DNA of 64,000 nt from Amorphophallus konjac. Its lineage: Eukaryota > Streptophyta > Magnoliopsida > Alismatales > Araceae. Below are positions 29,111-41,839 of the stretch, one piece after another. Position 1 is the stretch's first letter. The number at the start of each line of letters is the position of its first letter. The notes below the pieces were generated by a model. The model saw only the letters and a list, made by a program, of their open reading frames with translations, did not search any database and was not told the DNA's origin. The position numbers and the translations under genes are program-made. The stretch is from NCBI GenBank assembly GCA_022559845.1, contig CM040123.1:301742642-301806641 (forward strand). The letters run 5' to 3'.

Positions 29111-30290
29111 TGTAGGGAGAATGTTGGGCATGTGTGTAACATGCTTAATTCTATTATTTTGATGATGTCTGACTATGACTCATTGATAAGTCTGACTTGC
29201 ATTTGATAAACACATATTCATACATTTCAGGTCATGACAACATAAGCAAGAAGATACATCTTTGTGCCATCATTGATAAGTGTGAGAAATCAAGGCATTG
29301 GCAACACAGAATTCAAGGCAACAGGTTTCATAGAAGTCCATGCAGTCATGTCAGTGCACTTGCTGAAGTTGGTGCACATGCAGAAAAAAGAAGGTGTTAC
29401 AAGAGAAGTGTCAACATCTGCTACAGAAGTGTCGACACCACATCCATTCCTCAGCAAAGGAAAGCCGATGCTACATTACTGTCAAGGTCGAAGCACACAA
29501 ATGGTCAATGCAGGTCAACGCAGTAAAGTCTGTGCATGTTCATGACTTGGTCATCACTAAGGTCGGCGCTTGTTTGCTTCTCAACGCAGCAAAGGTTGGT
29601 TACATCCAAGACTAGCACAGACCATGGTCGATGTAAACTTCTGGCTAGCGCAACCAAGGTCGGTGCACATCAGTCAAAGGTTGGTGCACATCTAAGACTA
29701 GCACAGACCATGGTCGATGCAAACTTCTAGCAAGCACAACCAAGGTTGGTGCACATCAGTCAAAGTCGGTACACATTTGAAAACAAGGTGTGTGCACGTT
29801 GCTGAAGGTCGGTGCACATTTGGTTTCAATGCTTCAAGGTCAGTGCACATAGCCGAAGTCTGAGCACATGTGACTTCCAGAGTCGGTGCAGGTTTTTGCT
29901 TCGGCATACAAAGTCTAAGCACATGTGACTTCAAGGTCGGTGCATGTTTTGGTGTCAACACTATAAAGTCTATGCACATTCACTATTTGACAAATCAAGG
30001 TTGGTGCATGTTCTCCTTCCTTTTACCTTCTGGCAAGATAAGGTCTGAGCACATATGAAATCAAAGTCTGTGCAATGTCTACTTCCAACCTCAAAAGGTC
30101 TGAGCATATTCGCAAGAAGGTCGATGCACATCTGCAAAGAAGTGTCGACACTTCACTTATAGAGTCTCGACACCTTGTTCCAGCATGCCGACACATTGGC
30201 CCTTCCAGAAAGCATTGAAGACTGGATCCTTAAAGAAGTGTCGACACCTCAGTTATCGCAGGTCTACACTTTGGGCTTCCAGAGATAGTC
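29111..30290 (+). repeat. Element A 3' LTR, segment 1
   Basis: Matches the 5' LTR from 1215 to about 2361, including the word array (29340-30260) and GTGTCGACAC palindromes, with scattered substitutions and small indels. Element F interrupts it after TAGTC (30286-30290). Confidence 0.9.
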
Positions 30291-32669
30291 TGATGGAGGC
30301 ATCACCCAGAACTCCCTCTGGCTCGGGTCATCTTCACACCCCGGTGTCATTTGAGCTCGGGCTTCACTCTATGAAGGCCCATTTATCCATTTTGTACTTT
30401 CTATTTGAGTCATTTGATGTATTTTCCATTTTATTTGATTCATGTCCCTAGGTCTTTTGTTTATTTCCCTAAGTTAAGTGTCTTTAGATTAGCTATTGGG
30501 CCCAATTCTGTGGGCTTGGCCCAGGGGCGCCCCCCTACCCCTTGCTTATTTGTCATTGTTGCATGAGTCAGGGACTTTTTGTAAAATGTGGGTTGCCCAT
30601 ATATAGGACCCCATTCCCCATTTCAAATTAATGAATGAATGAAGAATTGCCATTTAAGAGTCCAAATTTCATAGTTCTAGTGGAGTGAATCCAATAGTTG
30701 GTGAGAAACCCTAGGGGAGAGAATCCCCACCCAACCATCTCTCTCTCTCTCTCTCTCCACAAAGGGGGGCTACGACCCCCCCTCTCTCTCCTCCACTTCA
30801 CCTGCCACCTCATCCCCCATCCCCTTCCCTAGGTGCATTGAAGACCCCTCCACGAAATCCCCACCAAATCTTGCCCCTCCCTAAGAGATTTTTGGCCATT
30901 CCAACACAATCTCCCACTCCCCAACACAATCTTTTCCCTTCCCCACACAATCATCCAGTCCCAAGACAGTTTGAATTTGAAACTTCCCTCCATTCCTCAG
31001 CCTTAGGGCGCCCCAAACCCCCCTCCATTAGAACTGGTCGCCCCCCCTCTCCTTCCCTCCATTCCATTCCACCAAGAGCATCCACCACCCCTCACTCTCC
31101 CTCCACCTTGGCTGAAGGTAGCAAGCCCCTATGCCCTCCCCCTTCCCCAACTCATCAACACACCCTAACCACCCTCCATACCTCTCCCCACATTCCCCTC
31201 CCACCACTCATCATATCCCCTTCACCATTCAGCCACTTCTTCTTCTCATTTCGTGGTCATTTGGGAGCTACATCGACGGACCTGCTCCAGCTGAGGACCT
31301 ACAGAGAACCAGCAGATTGCAGCGGTGACCCCGACCTCGTCTCGACATCCCTGATGGTCCAAGTGGTGCCATTGGAAGCGTCTACCGGTCTTCTTCGCAA
31401 CGGTAGCTGTCTAGTCCCATTCGGAGCTTGCTGATGCCCTGGGGAGTCATTCTCCCCAGACTGCGCGTCCACCTCCAGACTGTAGACCAGAGACTACTAA
31501 CAGAGGCTCCCATGACCAGTAGCCTGAAGATCTGGAGGCAGGACTTGGCCGAGATCTCCCTCAACAAGTCACCTTCCAGTACCAAGAAACGGATTCCCAT
31601 TTGGATCTCGGACTAGTGAGTTCCTAATTTCCTCCCCAGAGTGCGCAGTTCTGTCTCATCTGGAGCAGAACCGACCCCTATTCCCTGTTCGAGGTCTCCC
31701 CATCTTCTCTGACATCCTACGGCATCCTCGCTGGTCTCAAATCGAAGGGGACTCGACAATGGTTCCATCGACTCCAACCCCGCCAAATTCCGAGCTCTAG
31801 AGCGTCTGTGGAGTCTTCATCTTCCTGGTGTTGTGTTCCTAAAGCAGACAGAGTCAGAGTTCTGCTTCCCTGTTTGTGCCTCTGCCCCGACCAGCATCGA
31901 CTTGCCGAAATTCTGACAAAATTTGGGCGACTTCCTGGGTCACCTACGAAGATTTTTCAGCTGGTCTCATCACCAACAAAATTCGAGAGTGGCCGAAGCG
32001 TCCACATCTTTGACAGTCTTTCCGTATTCACAGAGAGCAGGCAGAATCGGCATCATCCACCATTCGGCTTCCATTTGCGTTTTCCCCCTCCCCGCCTGGC
32101 CGGTTTACAGCCCCTCCCTGTGGGAGGTAGTGTTTGGTTGTAATCATTGGCTTCCCTTCCCCAAGATCCCCCCCTTGCATGGGGTGTAGTGTTGTAAGAT
32201 CATAAATAGCTCAAGCTACCCCGACGCGGCGTGTGGGGAACCCACGCTTCCCCGCTCGCCCTCATCTCCGAGCGGGACCGGTTTCTTCAAACTGGTCGAG
32301 TAAGTGCTCCAACCTTATCTCTCTTTAGTACTTGTTCTTTCAATATTAGTTCATAAGCTCCGCTGGTTTGTGAGAGTTAGCGCCCGGTCCATCAAGCAAC
32401 CTTGCTTCGAGTGACCGCCGTGGGTGTCGTGTGCAGCCCGTGCCCTTGGCACAACGTCGGCCCCATTGAATTGGACCTGCCAAATCTTCAGGGAATCAAC
32501 CTTGGCCTTGCTGGCCCTCTACCCGCAAGGGCCCGCCCTCACATCCTCCACTTGGTATCGCCAAGTTACCCCGTGTTTGGGTGAGTGTCGGGTGAGCGGC
32601 CGCCAAATTATGGTCCATTCCGTTTACAAATTGTGCTTGCTTGGCTAGGTCCGAGGGTGTGTCACATCA
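30291..32669 (+). repeat. Element F 5' LTR
   Basis: 2379 bp. A TATATAGG motif at 30600 is a candidate promoter, followed by a CT run (30740-30760) and C-rich sequence. Proline-rich open frames (for example 30838-31434) come from this C-rich composition and are not called. The GTCTGTGCA word array found in the other five elements is absent here. Confidence 0.92.
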
Positions 32670-32671
32670 AT

Positions 32672-32682
32672 TGGTATCAGAG
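32672..32682 (+). other. Primer binding site of Element F
   Basis: TGGTATCAGAG lies 2 bp after the LTR end, then AAAG instead of the usual C. It is followed by about 140 bp of leader before gag. Confidence 0.8.
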
Positions 32683-32823
32683 AAAGTTTAGACTTGTCTC
32701 TATCAAGTCTAAGTCCTAGGGCCATTGCATTGTGTGTCCTTCCTTCATTTCATCCCCCTCCCTTGCATGTCCACCTGTAGTGGTGCCATTTACCGACCCG
32801 ACCCATCGTCTTCGGTTCCCCCC

Positions 32824-34105
32824 ATGGATCCCAATCCCCAACTCAACCAAGATGCCCCTAGGGAGGAACCCCAAGGCCAAATGAACCGGGGGGATGCTAC
32901 CCTTACAAACATTCTTGCCCAACTTGAGTCCCTTTCCACTCGGCTTGCTTGGCTAGAAGAGCATGAGTTCCACCCAAGGAACAATGAACCAAGAGCCCAC
33001 CCTCCACATGTTGAACTTCATAGGGATGAGTTCCACCTAAAGAACAATAAACCAAGAGCCTACCCTCCACATGTTGAATTTCATAGGGATGAGTTCCACC
33101 CAAGGAACAATGAACCAAGAGTCCACCCTCCACATGTTGAACTTCATAGGGATGAGTTCCACCCAAGGAACAATGGACCAAGAGTCCACCTTCCACATGC
33201 TAAAATTAATAGGGAGGACTTGAATGTTGACCCCTACCATGACTATGAAAGACCTCGCCACCATCAAAATCATGAAAGTCATCCACGGGATGACCCAGAT
33301 GACCCTCTCTTAAGGATGATCAAGGTAGAGGCCCCAAACTTTGATGGTTCCCATGAACCAAGTGTCTACTTAGAATGGGAAACCGCCATAGACCAATATT
33401 TTGAATGGTACCCTATGTCCGACCAAAGGAGGGTAAGATTGGCCAAAATGCACCTCACCAAATTAGCCAAAACTTATTGGCTAAACCAAGAGGGATTAAG
33501 AAGGGTTAGGCGGGAAGGGCCTATTGACACTTGGGAGGGTATGAAGACCCAACTTAGAAACAAGTACCTTCCCCTATCCTACCACCAAATGCTCTTGGAT
33601 GAGTGGCAAAGCCTCACCCAAGAAGGGAAGACCGTGGTCGAATACATTGAGAAATTTGACTCCTATCTATTGAAATGTGGAGTTCATGAGGACCCGGAAG
33701 TCACCTTGTCTCGATTTAGGAACGGGTTCCAAAACCACATCAAGAGGGAGCTTTTCATGAGAGATGTCGACAACCTTGAACAAGCCTACCAAGTAGCTCG
33801 GGATGTTGAACGATTTTCAAGGATTCCTAGGTTTGCTTCCCCACGGCCGACCGATCCCAAAAGCATAGGACCCCGACCAACCCGGCCACTCCCATGAAGG
33901 CCCCTAGCCCGAGTGGGAGTGCTCCTATGAGGCCTTACAACCCACCTCCATCACCACTCCCACCAAGGCCGCCCCTATCCATCCCCCTCCAAGGAGGGAC
34001 GAGGCTTCCAAGGGCCCAAATGTAGGAGGGACCACCCCGGGTAGTGGGCGCCAACAATGCTATAGATGTCAAGGGTATGGGCACTTCACGGGGAAATGCC
34101 CATCA
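32824..34105 (+). pseudogene. Element F Gag, with 63-bp internal repeats
   Basis: Starts at ATG 32824 (MDPNPQLNQDAP); the frame is also open upstream, and this ATG was chosen because it opens recognisable Gag sequence after the leader. Four tandem 21-residue repeats precede the retrotransposon Gag domain (VEAPNFDGSHEPSVYLEW ... YHQMLLDEWQSL). The first frame stops at TGA 33895. After a C-rich linker with a frame change, the CCHC knuckle CYRCQGYGHFTGKC is at 34058-34099 in frame 2, joined to the protease frame. At least one frameshift therefore separates Gag from its knuckle. The protein forms the particle and binds RNA in this family. Confidence 0.85.
32965..33216 (+). repeat. Four tandem 63-bp repeats in Element F gag
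   Basis: Units start at 32965, 33028, 33091 and 33154, each encoding 21 residues beginning EFHPRNN or a variant (EFHLKNN in the second). The length is a multiple of three, so the frame is kept. The fourth copy is the most diverged. Confidence 0.9.
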
Positions 34106-36507
34106 AAAGGGTTGTCTAGTTTGTTAGTGGGGGAAGAAGCTCCCCCACCCCAAGGGGAGCTTGGGAGCATGATTGAGGAACATGAAGTCTCACTAGAGTG
34201 GGAGGAAGAGTACGAGGCCCAATACCATGAGGCCGGTCTAGATCACACCATGACCTTCACCGACTCCCATATAGGAGTGATTAGATGCACCCTCACTAAA
34301 CCCCAAGAGGAGGACTGGCGTCGAACCTCAATTTTCCACACCTTTGTCAAGATAGGGGCTCATGTGAGAAAAGTGATCTTAGATAGTGGGAGTTGTGTCA
34401 ATGCCGTGTCCCCCGACACCGTCAAGATCCTTGGGCTTACTACCACTCCCCACCCAAGTCCATACCGGGTTTCATGGATCAATAACAACTCAATCCCGGT
34501 CAACACCCGCTGCCTTGTGCCCCTCACCTTCTCCTCCTACCATGGTCAAATATGGTGTGATGTCATCCCCATGGAAGTAGGTAGCATCCTACTAGGGAGA
34601 CCTTGGCTTTATGACGTTGATGCCACCATCTTGGGTAGGACCAACACATGCACCTTTGAGCATGAGGGAAACACTATCCGTCTTAACCCCTCCCCACCAC
34701 GTCCCATGCCTAAGAGGGACACTCTCCCTCAAGGACACCACCCCACCATACCACAAGTCTCGGGGAACTCCATCCCTCCAACCCAATCCCTTACCCAAAA
34801 TCCCAAACAAGGTGTGACCTCGGGGCTGACCAAGGGTCTTCACCTCATCACCAAGAAAGAGCTTGAGGAGGAAATAGCTCAAGGGGCACCTTTATGTGCG
34901 GTGGTCATTTGTCTAGGGGAACCCACTCCCTCCAACCCTCGCCCCATAGAAATCCGGAATCTCTTAGAAGAATTCCACGATGTGTTCCGGAAGAACTCCC
35001 GGACCAACTCCCTCCCATGCCTGATGTGCAACACGCAGTTGATTTAGTTTCGGGAGCCACCCTTCCCAACCTTCCTCATTACCGCCTCAACCCCACGGAA
35101 CATGTCGAACTTCGGAGGCAAATAGAGGAACTCATTAGGAAGGGCTTCATCTGCATTAGCAAAAGCCCATGCGCCGTACCGGCCCTTCTCACTCCCAAGA
35201 AGGATGGATCATGGCGGATGTGTGTGGATAGTCGAGCCATTAATAAAATCACCGTCAAGTATAGGTTCCCCATCCCTAGGCTTGATGACATGCTTGACAT
35301 GCTAGAGGGAGCCACTATCTTCTCCAAGATTGACCTTAAGAGTGGCTACCACCAAGTTAGAATTAGGCCCGGAGATGAATAGAAAACGGCCTTCAAGACC
35401 AAGGATGACTTGTATGAATGGTTGGTCATGCCTTTCGGGCTCTCAAATGCCCCAAGTACCTTCATGCATCTCATGACGGAGGTCCTTAGGCCTTTCATTG
35501 GGATCTTTCTAGTGGTCTACTTTGATGACATCCTCATATATAGTCAATCCCAAGAGGCCCACCTTGACCACCTTAGGCAAGTTTGTACCGTCCTTCGACA
35601 TGAGAGTCTGTTTGCCAACCTAGGTAAGTGTCACTTCATGACCACATCCACCACCTTCCTAGGATTTGTGGTGTCTACCAAAGGTGTCTCCATGGACCCC
35701 GAGAAGGTCCAAGCTATTCTAGATTGGCCGGAACCCCACACTCTTCATGAGGTCCGTAGTTTCCATGGGCTGGCCACATTCTATAGAAGGTTTATTCGGG
35801 GATTTAGCACCATCACCTCCCCTATCACTGATTGCCTCAAAAAGGGAACTTTTGTATGGACCAAACCAGCCTCCAAAGCCTTCCAAGAGCTTAAGGAGAA
35901 GATGACCCAAGCCCCGGTCCTATGCCTACCCGATTTCTCTAAGGTCTTTGAAGTCACATGTGATGCATCCGGGATAGGAATAGGAGGGATCCTTAGCCAA
36001 GAGGGTCACCCCGTGGCCTTCTTCAGTGAGAAGCTATGTGATGCTAGGACACGGTACTCTACTTATGACAAAGAGTTCTATGCCGTGGTTCAGTCCCTCT
36101 GACATTGGAGGCACTATTTGTTGCCCAAAGAATTTGTCATCTTTTTCGATCATGAGACCCTCAAATACCTCAACTCCCAACAAAAGTTGAATGCCCGACA
36201 TGCCCGTTGGGTTGAGTACATCTAATCCTACACCTTTATCATCAAACACAAGGTGGGAAGTGCGAACCGAGCAGCGGATGCTCTTAGTAGGAGGGTCTTC
36301 TTGTTGTCTACTATCCAAGTGGAGGTTACCGGATTTGAGAAGCTCAAGGAAGAGTACCCTGGCTGCCCCGACTTTGGACACATCTATACCACCTTGACCG
36401 CCCACTCTAGCAAGGAACAAGAGGGTTTTATCTTAGAGGATGGGTTCCTCTTTAAGGGACCAAAACTTTGCATTCCACGGACCTCACTCCGTGATTTCTT
36501 AGTTTGA
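34106..36507 (+). pseudogene. Element F protease, RT and RNase H
   Basis: The protease active site DSGS is at 34382 (VILDSGSCVNAVS), and GRPWLYDVDATI lies 3' in frame 2. Frame changes to 1 near 34990. RT follows: [45 protein letters not shown] and the catalytic YFDDILIYS near 35518. The RNase H region ([25 protein letters not shown]) extends to about 36290. Stops: TAG 35380 (Trp in relatives), TGA 36100 (CGA-type), TAA 36223 (CAA-type) and TGA 36505 (Trp-type). The changes are all of the C-to-T or G-to-A kind. The family copies RNA into DNA in particles; this copy is dead. Confidence 0.88.
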
Positions 36508-37885
36508 GAATTACATGCAGGAGGACTAGCTAGTCATTTTGGGGTTCACAAAACCGTTGCTCTAGTTGAGGGTCAGTTTTATTGGCCAAGTCTCAAGGAG
36601 ACGTAGGCAAGATAGTGGGTCAGTGCCGCACATGTGCTTCGGCCAAACAGGTGAAGCAAAACACCAGCCTTTATACCCCTCTCCCCGTCCCCGACCGCCC
36701 ATGGCAAGACTTAAGCATGGACTTTGTGCTAGGTCTACCCAAGACTCAAAGAAAGCATGACTCAATCTATGTGGTCGTTGGTAGATTTTCAAAGATGGCA
36801 CACTTCATCCCATGCTCCAAAACCTCCGATGCCTCCCATGTGGCCCGATTGTTCTTTGATAAGATTGTTCGCCTCCATGGCCTACCCAAGACCATAGTCT
36901 CTGATAGGGATGTCAAGTTCACTAGCTATTTTTGAAAGACTCTTTGGCACTTAATGGGTACCCTTCTCAAATTCTCCACAGCCTACCACCCTCAAACTGA
37001 TGGTCAAACCGAAGTTGTCAATCGGAGTCTAGGGAACCTCCTTAGGTGTCTTGTTGAGGACCGTCCAGGGAATTGGGATCTCATTCTACCTCAGGCCGAA
37101 TTTGCATATAAAAACTCAATCAACAAGTCCATAGGGATGAGTCCGTTTGAAGCTGTGCATGGCTCATTCCCCTTCCATAGCATGCTAGAGTGTCTATTTC
37201 AGCTGAATCATTTACCCAACACATTAGAGAATTGCATGAAGAAATCCGCAAGCACATTAGCATGAAGAATGAGACTTATAAAAGGTGGGCCGACTCTCAT
37301 CGACGTCACCAAGAATTTCACGTGGGTGACTTTGTGATGGTGAGAACAGAGAGGCTCTCCCCTGGAGCCCTCTCGAAATTAAGGCCTCGTGGGGCTGGTC
37401 CCTTCCAGGTTCTGAGGCGCATTGGCACTAATGCCTATGAGTTAGATCTCCCCGAGGAGTATGGAGTGAGTCTCACATTCAATGTAGCCGACCTAGTACC
37501 ATATAAGGGGCCCACGGTGGTATCCAGTGAGGATATTGAGCCTATTCCTCCCATTGAGAGAGCACCCACCCGTGAGGAGAGACCACCAACCAAGAGAGCC
37601 CAGCGTGAGCGCATTGAACAAATATTGGATGAACATGTCACTACCACCAGGAGCAAGGTATACGAGCGCTATCTCGTCAGGTGGAAGGATCGGCCTCCTT
37701 CGGAGGATTCGTGGGTGAGTCAGGAAGACCTCCAGCAGCTGGATCCTGACCTTCTCGAGCAGTATCATAGCCGGATGGACCCCTACTCGACGGAGTCAAG
37801 CTCTTCACAGCCCAGGGGATTTGATGGAGGCATCACCCACAACTCCCTCCGACTCGGGTCATCTTCACACTCCGGTGTCATTTGA
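36508..37885 (+). pseudogene. Element F integrase and chromodomain
   Basis: HFGVHKTVAL and [13 protein letters not shown] give the zinc-binding HHCC region, with a frameshift between them (about 36600). The catalytic core reads [26 protein letters not shown] and the downstream AFAYKN-like region, with TGA 36933 at a Trp position. The frame changes again near 37200. The C-terminus (YLVRWKDRPPSEDSWVSQEDL) is a chromodomain-like segment, which in chromoviruses directs integration to marked chromatin. The frame ends at 37885, inside the 3' LTR, so its last 21 codons are LTR sequence. Confidence 0.85.
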
Positions 37886-38256
37886 GCTCGGGCTTCACTC
37901 TATGAAGGCCCATTTATCCATTTTGTGCTTTCTATTTGAGTCATTTGATGTATTTTCCATTTTATTTGAGTTATGTCCCTTGGTCTTTTGTTTATTTCCT
38001 AAGTTAAGTGTCTTTAGATTAGCTATTGGGCCCAATTCTGTGGGCTTGGCCCAGGGGCGCCCCCTACCCCTTGCTTATTTGTCATTGTTGCATGAGTTAG
38101 GGACTTTTTGTAAAATGTGAGTTGCCTATATATAGGACCCCATTTCAAATTAATGAATGAATGAAGAATTGCCATTTGAGAGTCCAAATTTCATAGTTCT
38201 AGTGGAGTGAATCCAATAGTGGGTGAGAAACCCTAGGGGAGAGAATCCCCACCCAA

Positions 38257-38287
<31 letters not shown>

Positions 38288-40200
38288 CACAAAGGGGGGC
38301 TGCGACCCCCCCTCTCTCTCCTCCACTTCACCTGCCACCTCAGCCCCCATCCCCTTCCCTAGGTGCATTGAAGACCCCTCCACCAAATCTCACCAAATCT
38401 TGCCCCTCCCTAGGAGATCTTTGGCCATTCCAACACAATCTCCCACTCCCCAACACAATCTCTTCCCTTCCCCACACAATCATCCAGCCCCCAAGATAGT
38501 TTGAATTTGAAACTTCCCTCCATTCCCCAGCCTTAGGGCGCCCCAAACCCCCCTCCATTAGAACTGGTCCCCTCCCCTCTCCTTCCCTCCATTCCATTCC
38601 ACCAAGAGCATCCACCCCCCCTCACTCTCCCTCCACCTTGGCTGAAGCTAGCAAGCCCCTGCGCCCTCCCCCCTCCCCAGCTCATCCACACACCCTAACC
38701 ACCCTCCATACCTCTCCCCACATTCCCCTCCCACCACTCATCATATCCCCTTCACCATCCAGCCACTTCTTCTTCTCATTTCGTGGTCATTTGGGAGCTA
38801 CATCGACGGACCTACTCCAGCTGAGGACATGCAGAGAACCATCAGATTGCAGCGGTGACCCCGACCTCGTCCCGGCATCCCTGAAGGTCCAAGTGGTACC
38901 GTTAGAAGCGTATACCGGTCTTCTTCGCAACGGCAGCTGTCTCGTCCCATTCGGAGCTTGCTACTGCCTGGGGGAGTCGTTCTCCTCAGACTGCGCGTCC
39001 ACCTCCAGACTGCAGACCAGAGACTACTAGCAGAGGCTCCCACGACTAGTAACCTGAAGATCTGGAGGAGGGACTTGGCCGAGATCTCCCTCAACAAGTC
39101 ACCTTCCAGTACCAAGAAGCGGCTTCCCATTTGGATCTCGGACTAGTGAGTTCCTAATTTCCTCCCCAGGGTGCGCAGTTCTGTCTCATCTGAAGTAGAA
39201 CCGACCCATATTCCCTGTTCGAGGTGTCCCTAACTTCTCCGACATCCTACGGCATCCCCGCTGGTCTCAAATCGTAGGGGACTTGACAAAGGTTCCATCG
39301 ACTCCAACCCCGCCAAATTCCGAGCTCTGGAGCGTCCGTGGAGTCTTCATCTTCATGCTGTTGTGTTCCTGAAGCAGACAGAGTCAGAGTTCTGCTTCCC
39401 TGTTCGTGCCTATGCCCCGACCAGCACCGACTTGCCAAAATTCAGAAAAAATTTGGGCGACTTCCTGGGTCACCTACGAAGATTTTCCAGCTGGTCTCAT
39501 CACCAACAAAATTCGGGAGCGGCCGCAGCGTCCACATCTTCGATAGTCTGTCCGTATTCACAGAGAGCATGTAGAATCGGCATCATCCACCATTCGGCTT
39601 CCCTTTACGTTTTCCCCCTTCCCGCCTGGCTGGCTTACAGCCCCTCCCTGTGGGAGGTAGTGTTTGGTTGTAATCATTGGTTTCCCTTCCCCAAGATCCC
39701 CCCCTTGCATGGGGTGTAGTGTTGTAAGATCATAAACATGTCAAGCTACCCCGGCGCGGCGTGTAAGGATCCCACGCTTCCCCGCTTGCCCTCGTCTCCG
39801 AGCGGGACCGGTTTCTTCAAACCAGTCGAGTAAGTGCTCCAACCTTAGCTCTCTTTAGTACTTGTTCTTTCAATATTAGTTCATAAGCTCCGCTGGTTTG
39901 TGAGAGTTAGCGCCCGGTCCATCAAGCAACCTAGCTTCGAGTGACCGCCGTGGGTGTCGTGTGTAGCCCGTGCCCTTGGCACAACGTCGGCCCCATTGAA
40001 TTGGGCCTGCCAAATCTTCGGGGAATCAACCTTGGCCTTGCTGGCCCTCTACCAGCAAGGGCCCAGCCCTCACATCCTCCACTTGGCATCGCCAAGTTAC
40101 CCCGGGTTTGGGTGAGTGTCGGGTGAGCGGCCGCCAAATTACGGTCCATTCCGTTTGCAAAGTATGCTTGCTTGGCTAGGTCCGAGGGTGTGTCACATCA
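37822..40200 (+). repeat. Element F 3' LTR
   Basis: 2379 bp, preceded by a short polypurine tract AGGGGATT (37814-37821). TATATATAGG at 38127 is cleaner than in the 5' copy, and the CT run at 38261-38285 differs in length. It ends CACATCA and is followed by CAATC (TSD). Confidence 0.92.
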
Positions 40201-41683
40201 CAATCATACATGAAGACTTCATAAGAAGTGTCGACACCTCCTTCTTAGCAGGTCGACACCTTGATGATCCCAGAAGATAAAGACTAAGGAGTGTCGACAC
40301 GTCCTTCACAGGAGGTCGACACCTCTGTTCTTCCAGAAGCTTTCAAGCTAGTTATCTATCAAGTCAATGAAAGATCCAGAGAGAGAAAATAGGTACCGTA
40401 AATGTCTAATCTCACGGATTTCGAGGTCTGGATAGGGTACCCAGGTTTGACCTTTTGTCCCTATCAACATGTCACTTTCTTGGAGCTACTTTTGTCAGAA
40501 ATCCAGCTGGAGAAAGGACACCTCACAGTCTGCCACTGGGAAAAGTTATCACAGTCTGCCACTGGAAAAAGTCATCATAGTCTGCCACTAGGAAAATTCA
40601 TCACAGTCTGCCACTGGGAAAAGTCAACACAGTCTGCCATCTCTTTACTATCACCCCATGTGACTCCGGTCCTTGCAGTCCTCAGCAAGACAGAAAGTAA
40701 ATTTCAGCCAATGAGAGGACCACATGTCTAAAGGGTATTTAATGTGGAGATCTCATGATCTGCCATCAGTCTGCCACCGTCCTATCCTCGGACAAGAAGC
40801 AATGCCAGCTCAAGCCAAATCTTGCAGAGTATCTTCCTCAAAGATTAGAAAAGCTTTTGGAGGGAAAACTTGGAGGGAAAGTTTTTCACCACATTTCCAT
40901 GTGGCTCGGCTATAAATATCAAGCTTCCTCAAGAGAAGAAGCTGTTGCTGCCCAGAGAGTGCCACGCCCCAGAGCATTTGCAAAGAACATCCTTGAAAGG
41001 CGTGAGAGAGTAGCCTAGCACTGATTCTCAGTTCAATACTATGAAAGAAGAAGAAGAAAGAGCAGCCTTAAGAAAGAAGAGAACACCCCTGCAGTCTTCT
41101 TGAGCTTGAAGAATCAGATCTTCAGATTTGGAATATGTATCTGCAGTCCCCAGCTGGCAAATCATCATCTAAAACTTCAGCTGGCGTTTTCCTAATTGTT
41201 CTTGTGTTTCACCCACTGCACTTGCAGTGTCTTTCGATTGTGTTTTTCATTCCACTCATTTCAACCTCATACTTTGTTCAATCCCTACTGCTTGTGTGTA
41301 GGAAGTTAGACAGTGGTTTGCTCCGATCTGTGGAGAATCGTCCCTACCGGTTTTGTGTGTAGGAAGATAGACGGAGGGTTTTTCATTCTGTGATTTTGGG
41401 GCGTGTCCCCTGTTAACCTGTGAGTCAGCATGAAAGCCTCACCGGGTTTGGTGAGGGGTGGATGTAGGTTGTGGGTTTAGAGCCGAACCACCTTAAAATC
41501 CTTGTGTTGTGGGTTGATCACCTTATGGGTTTGCTCCGTACCTTCTACCCCCATTCATAGGTGTGTGTGTTTGCTGTATCAATGGAATCCTAATTGCTTT
41601 CTATAGCACACATCGTCATATTACTCACACACATACACACGAGGTTCAACGAGCAGCCAATCTCAATTCATGAGATTCTGGTT
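40201..41683 (+). repeat. Element A 3' LTR, segment 2
   Basis: Continues the A LTR, equivalent to about 2362-3836 of the 5' copy. It includes GTGTCGACAC palindromes, the CTGCCACTGGGAAAAG repeats (40520-40640), TATA near 40912 and the double hairpin (CCTCACC 41437-41443 with GGTGAGG 41450-41456; GGTGG 41457 with CCACC 41488). Element D interrupts it after TGGTT (41679-41683). Confidence 0.9.
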
Positions 41684-41839
41684 TGTTGTAATCCTGTGGT
41701 TTTGATGATGATAAACACTATGACTCATGTGACCATATGTGTTTCTTTGATGTGTTTTGATGTTGTCAAACTCATGCGAGATGTTTGCTTTGATGCTGTT
41801 GTTGATATGAAGTGTAGTGTATGGACGCCTTCCCTGTTG

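Larger units (their letters stand above)
30291..40200 (+). mobile_element. Element F: Ty3-gypsy chromovirus inside the Element A 3' LTR
   Basis: LTRs of exactly 2379 bp each (TGATGGAGG to CACATCA), primer site at 32672, and Gag, protease, RT, RNase H, integrase and a chromodomain-like end in Ty3-gypsy order. Flanks are TAGTC (30286-30290) and CAATC (40201-40205); A's 5' LTR has CAGTC there, so each TSD copy has one transition. The coding region is broken in several frames (frame 1 gag, 2 protease, 1 RT/RH, 3 integrase core, 2 chromodomain) and is not functional. The branch within chromoviruses was not assigned. Confidence 0.93.

Noticed and set aside
30838..31434. 198-codon proline-rich frame in the Element F 5' LTR and related frames in the 3' LTR
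   Set aside because: Composition follows from C-rich LTR DNA. The frame is not kept in the second LTR, and it lies upstream of the primer site.
35079..35327. Minus-strand frames across the F and E pol regions
   Set aside because: They are antisense shadows of RT, integrase and Gag sequence.
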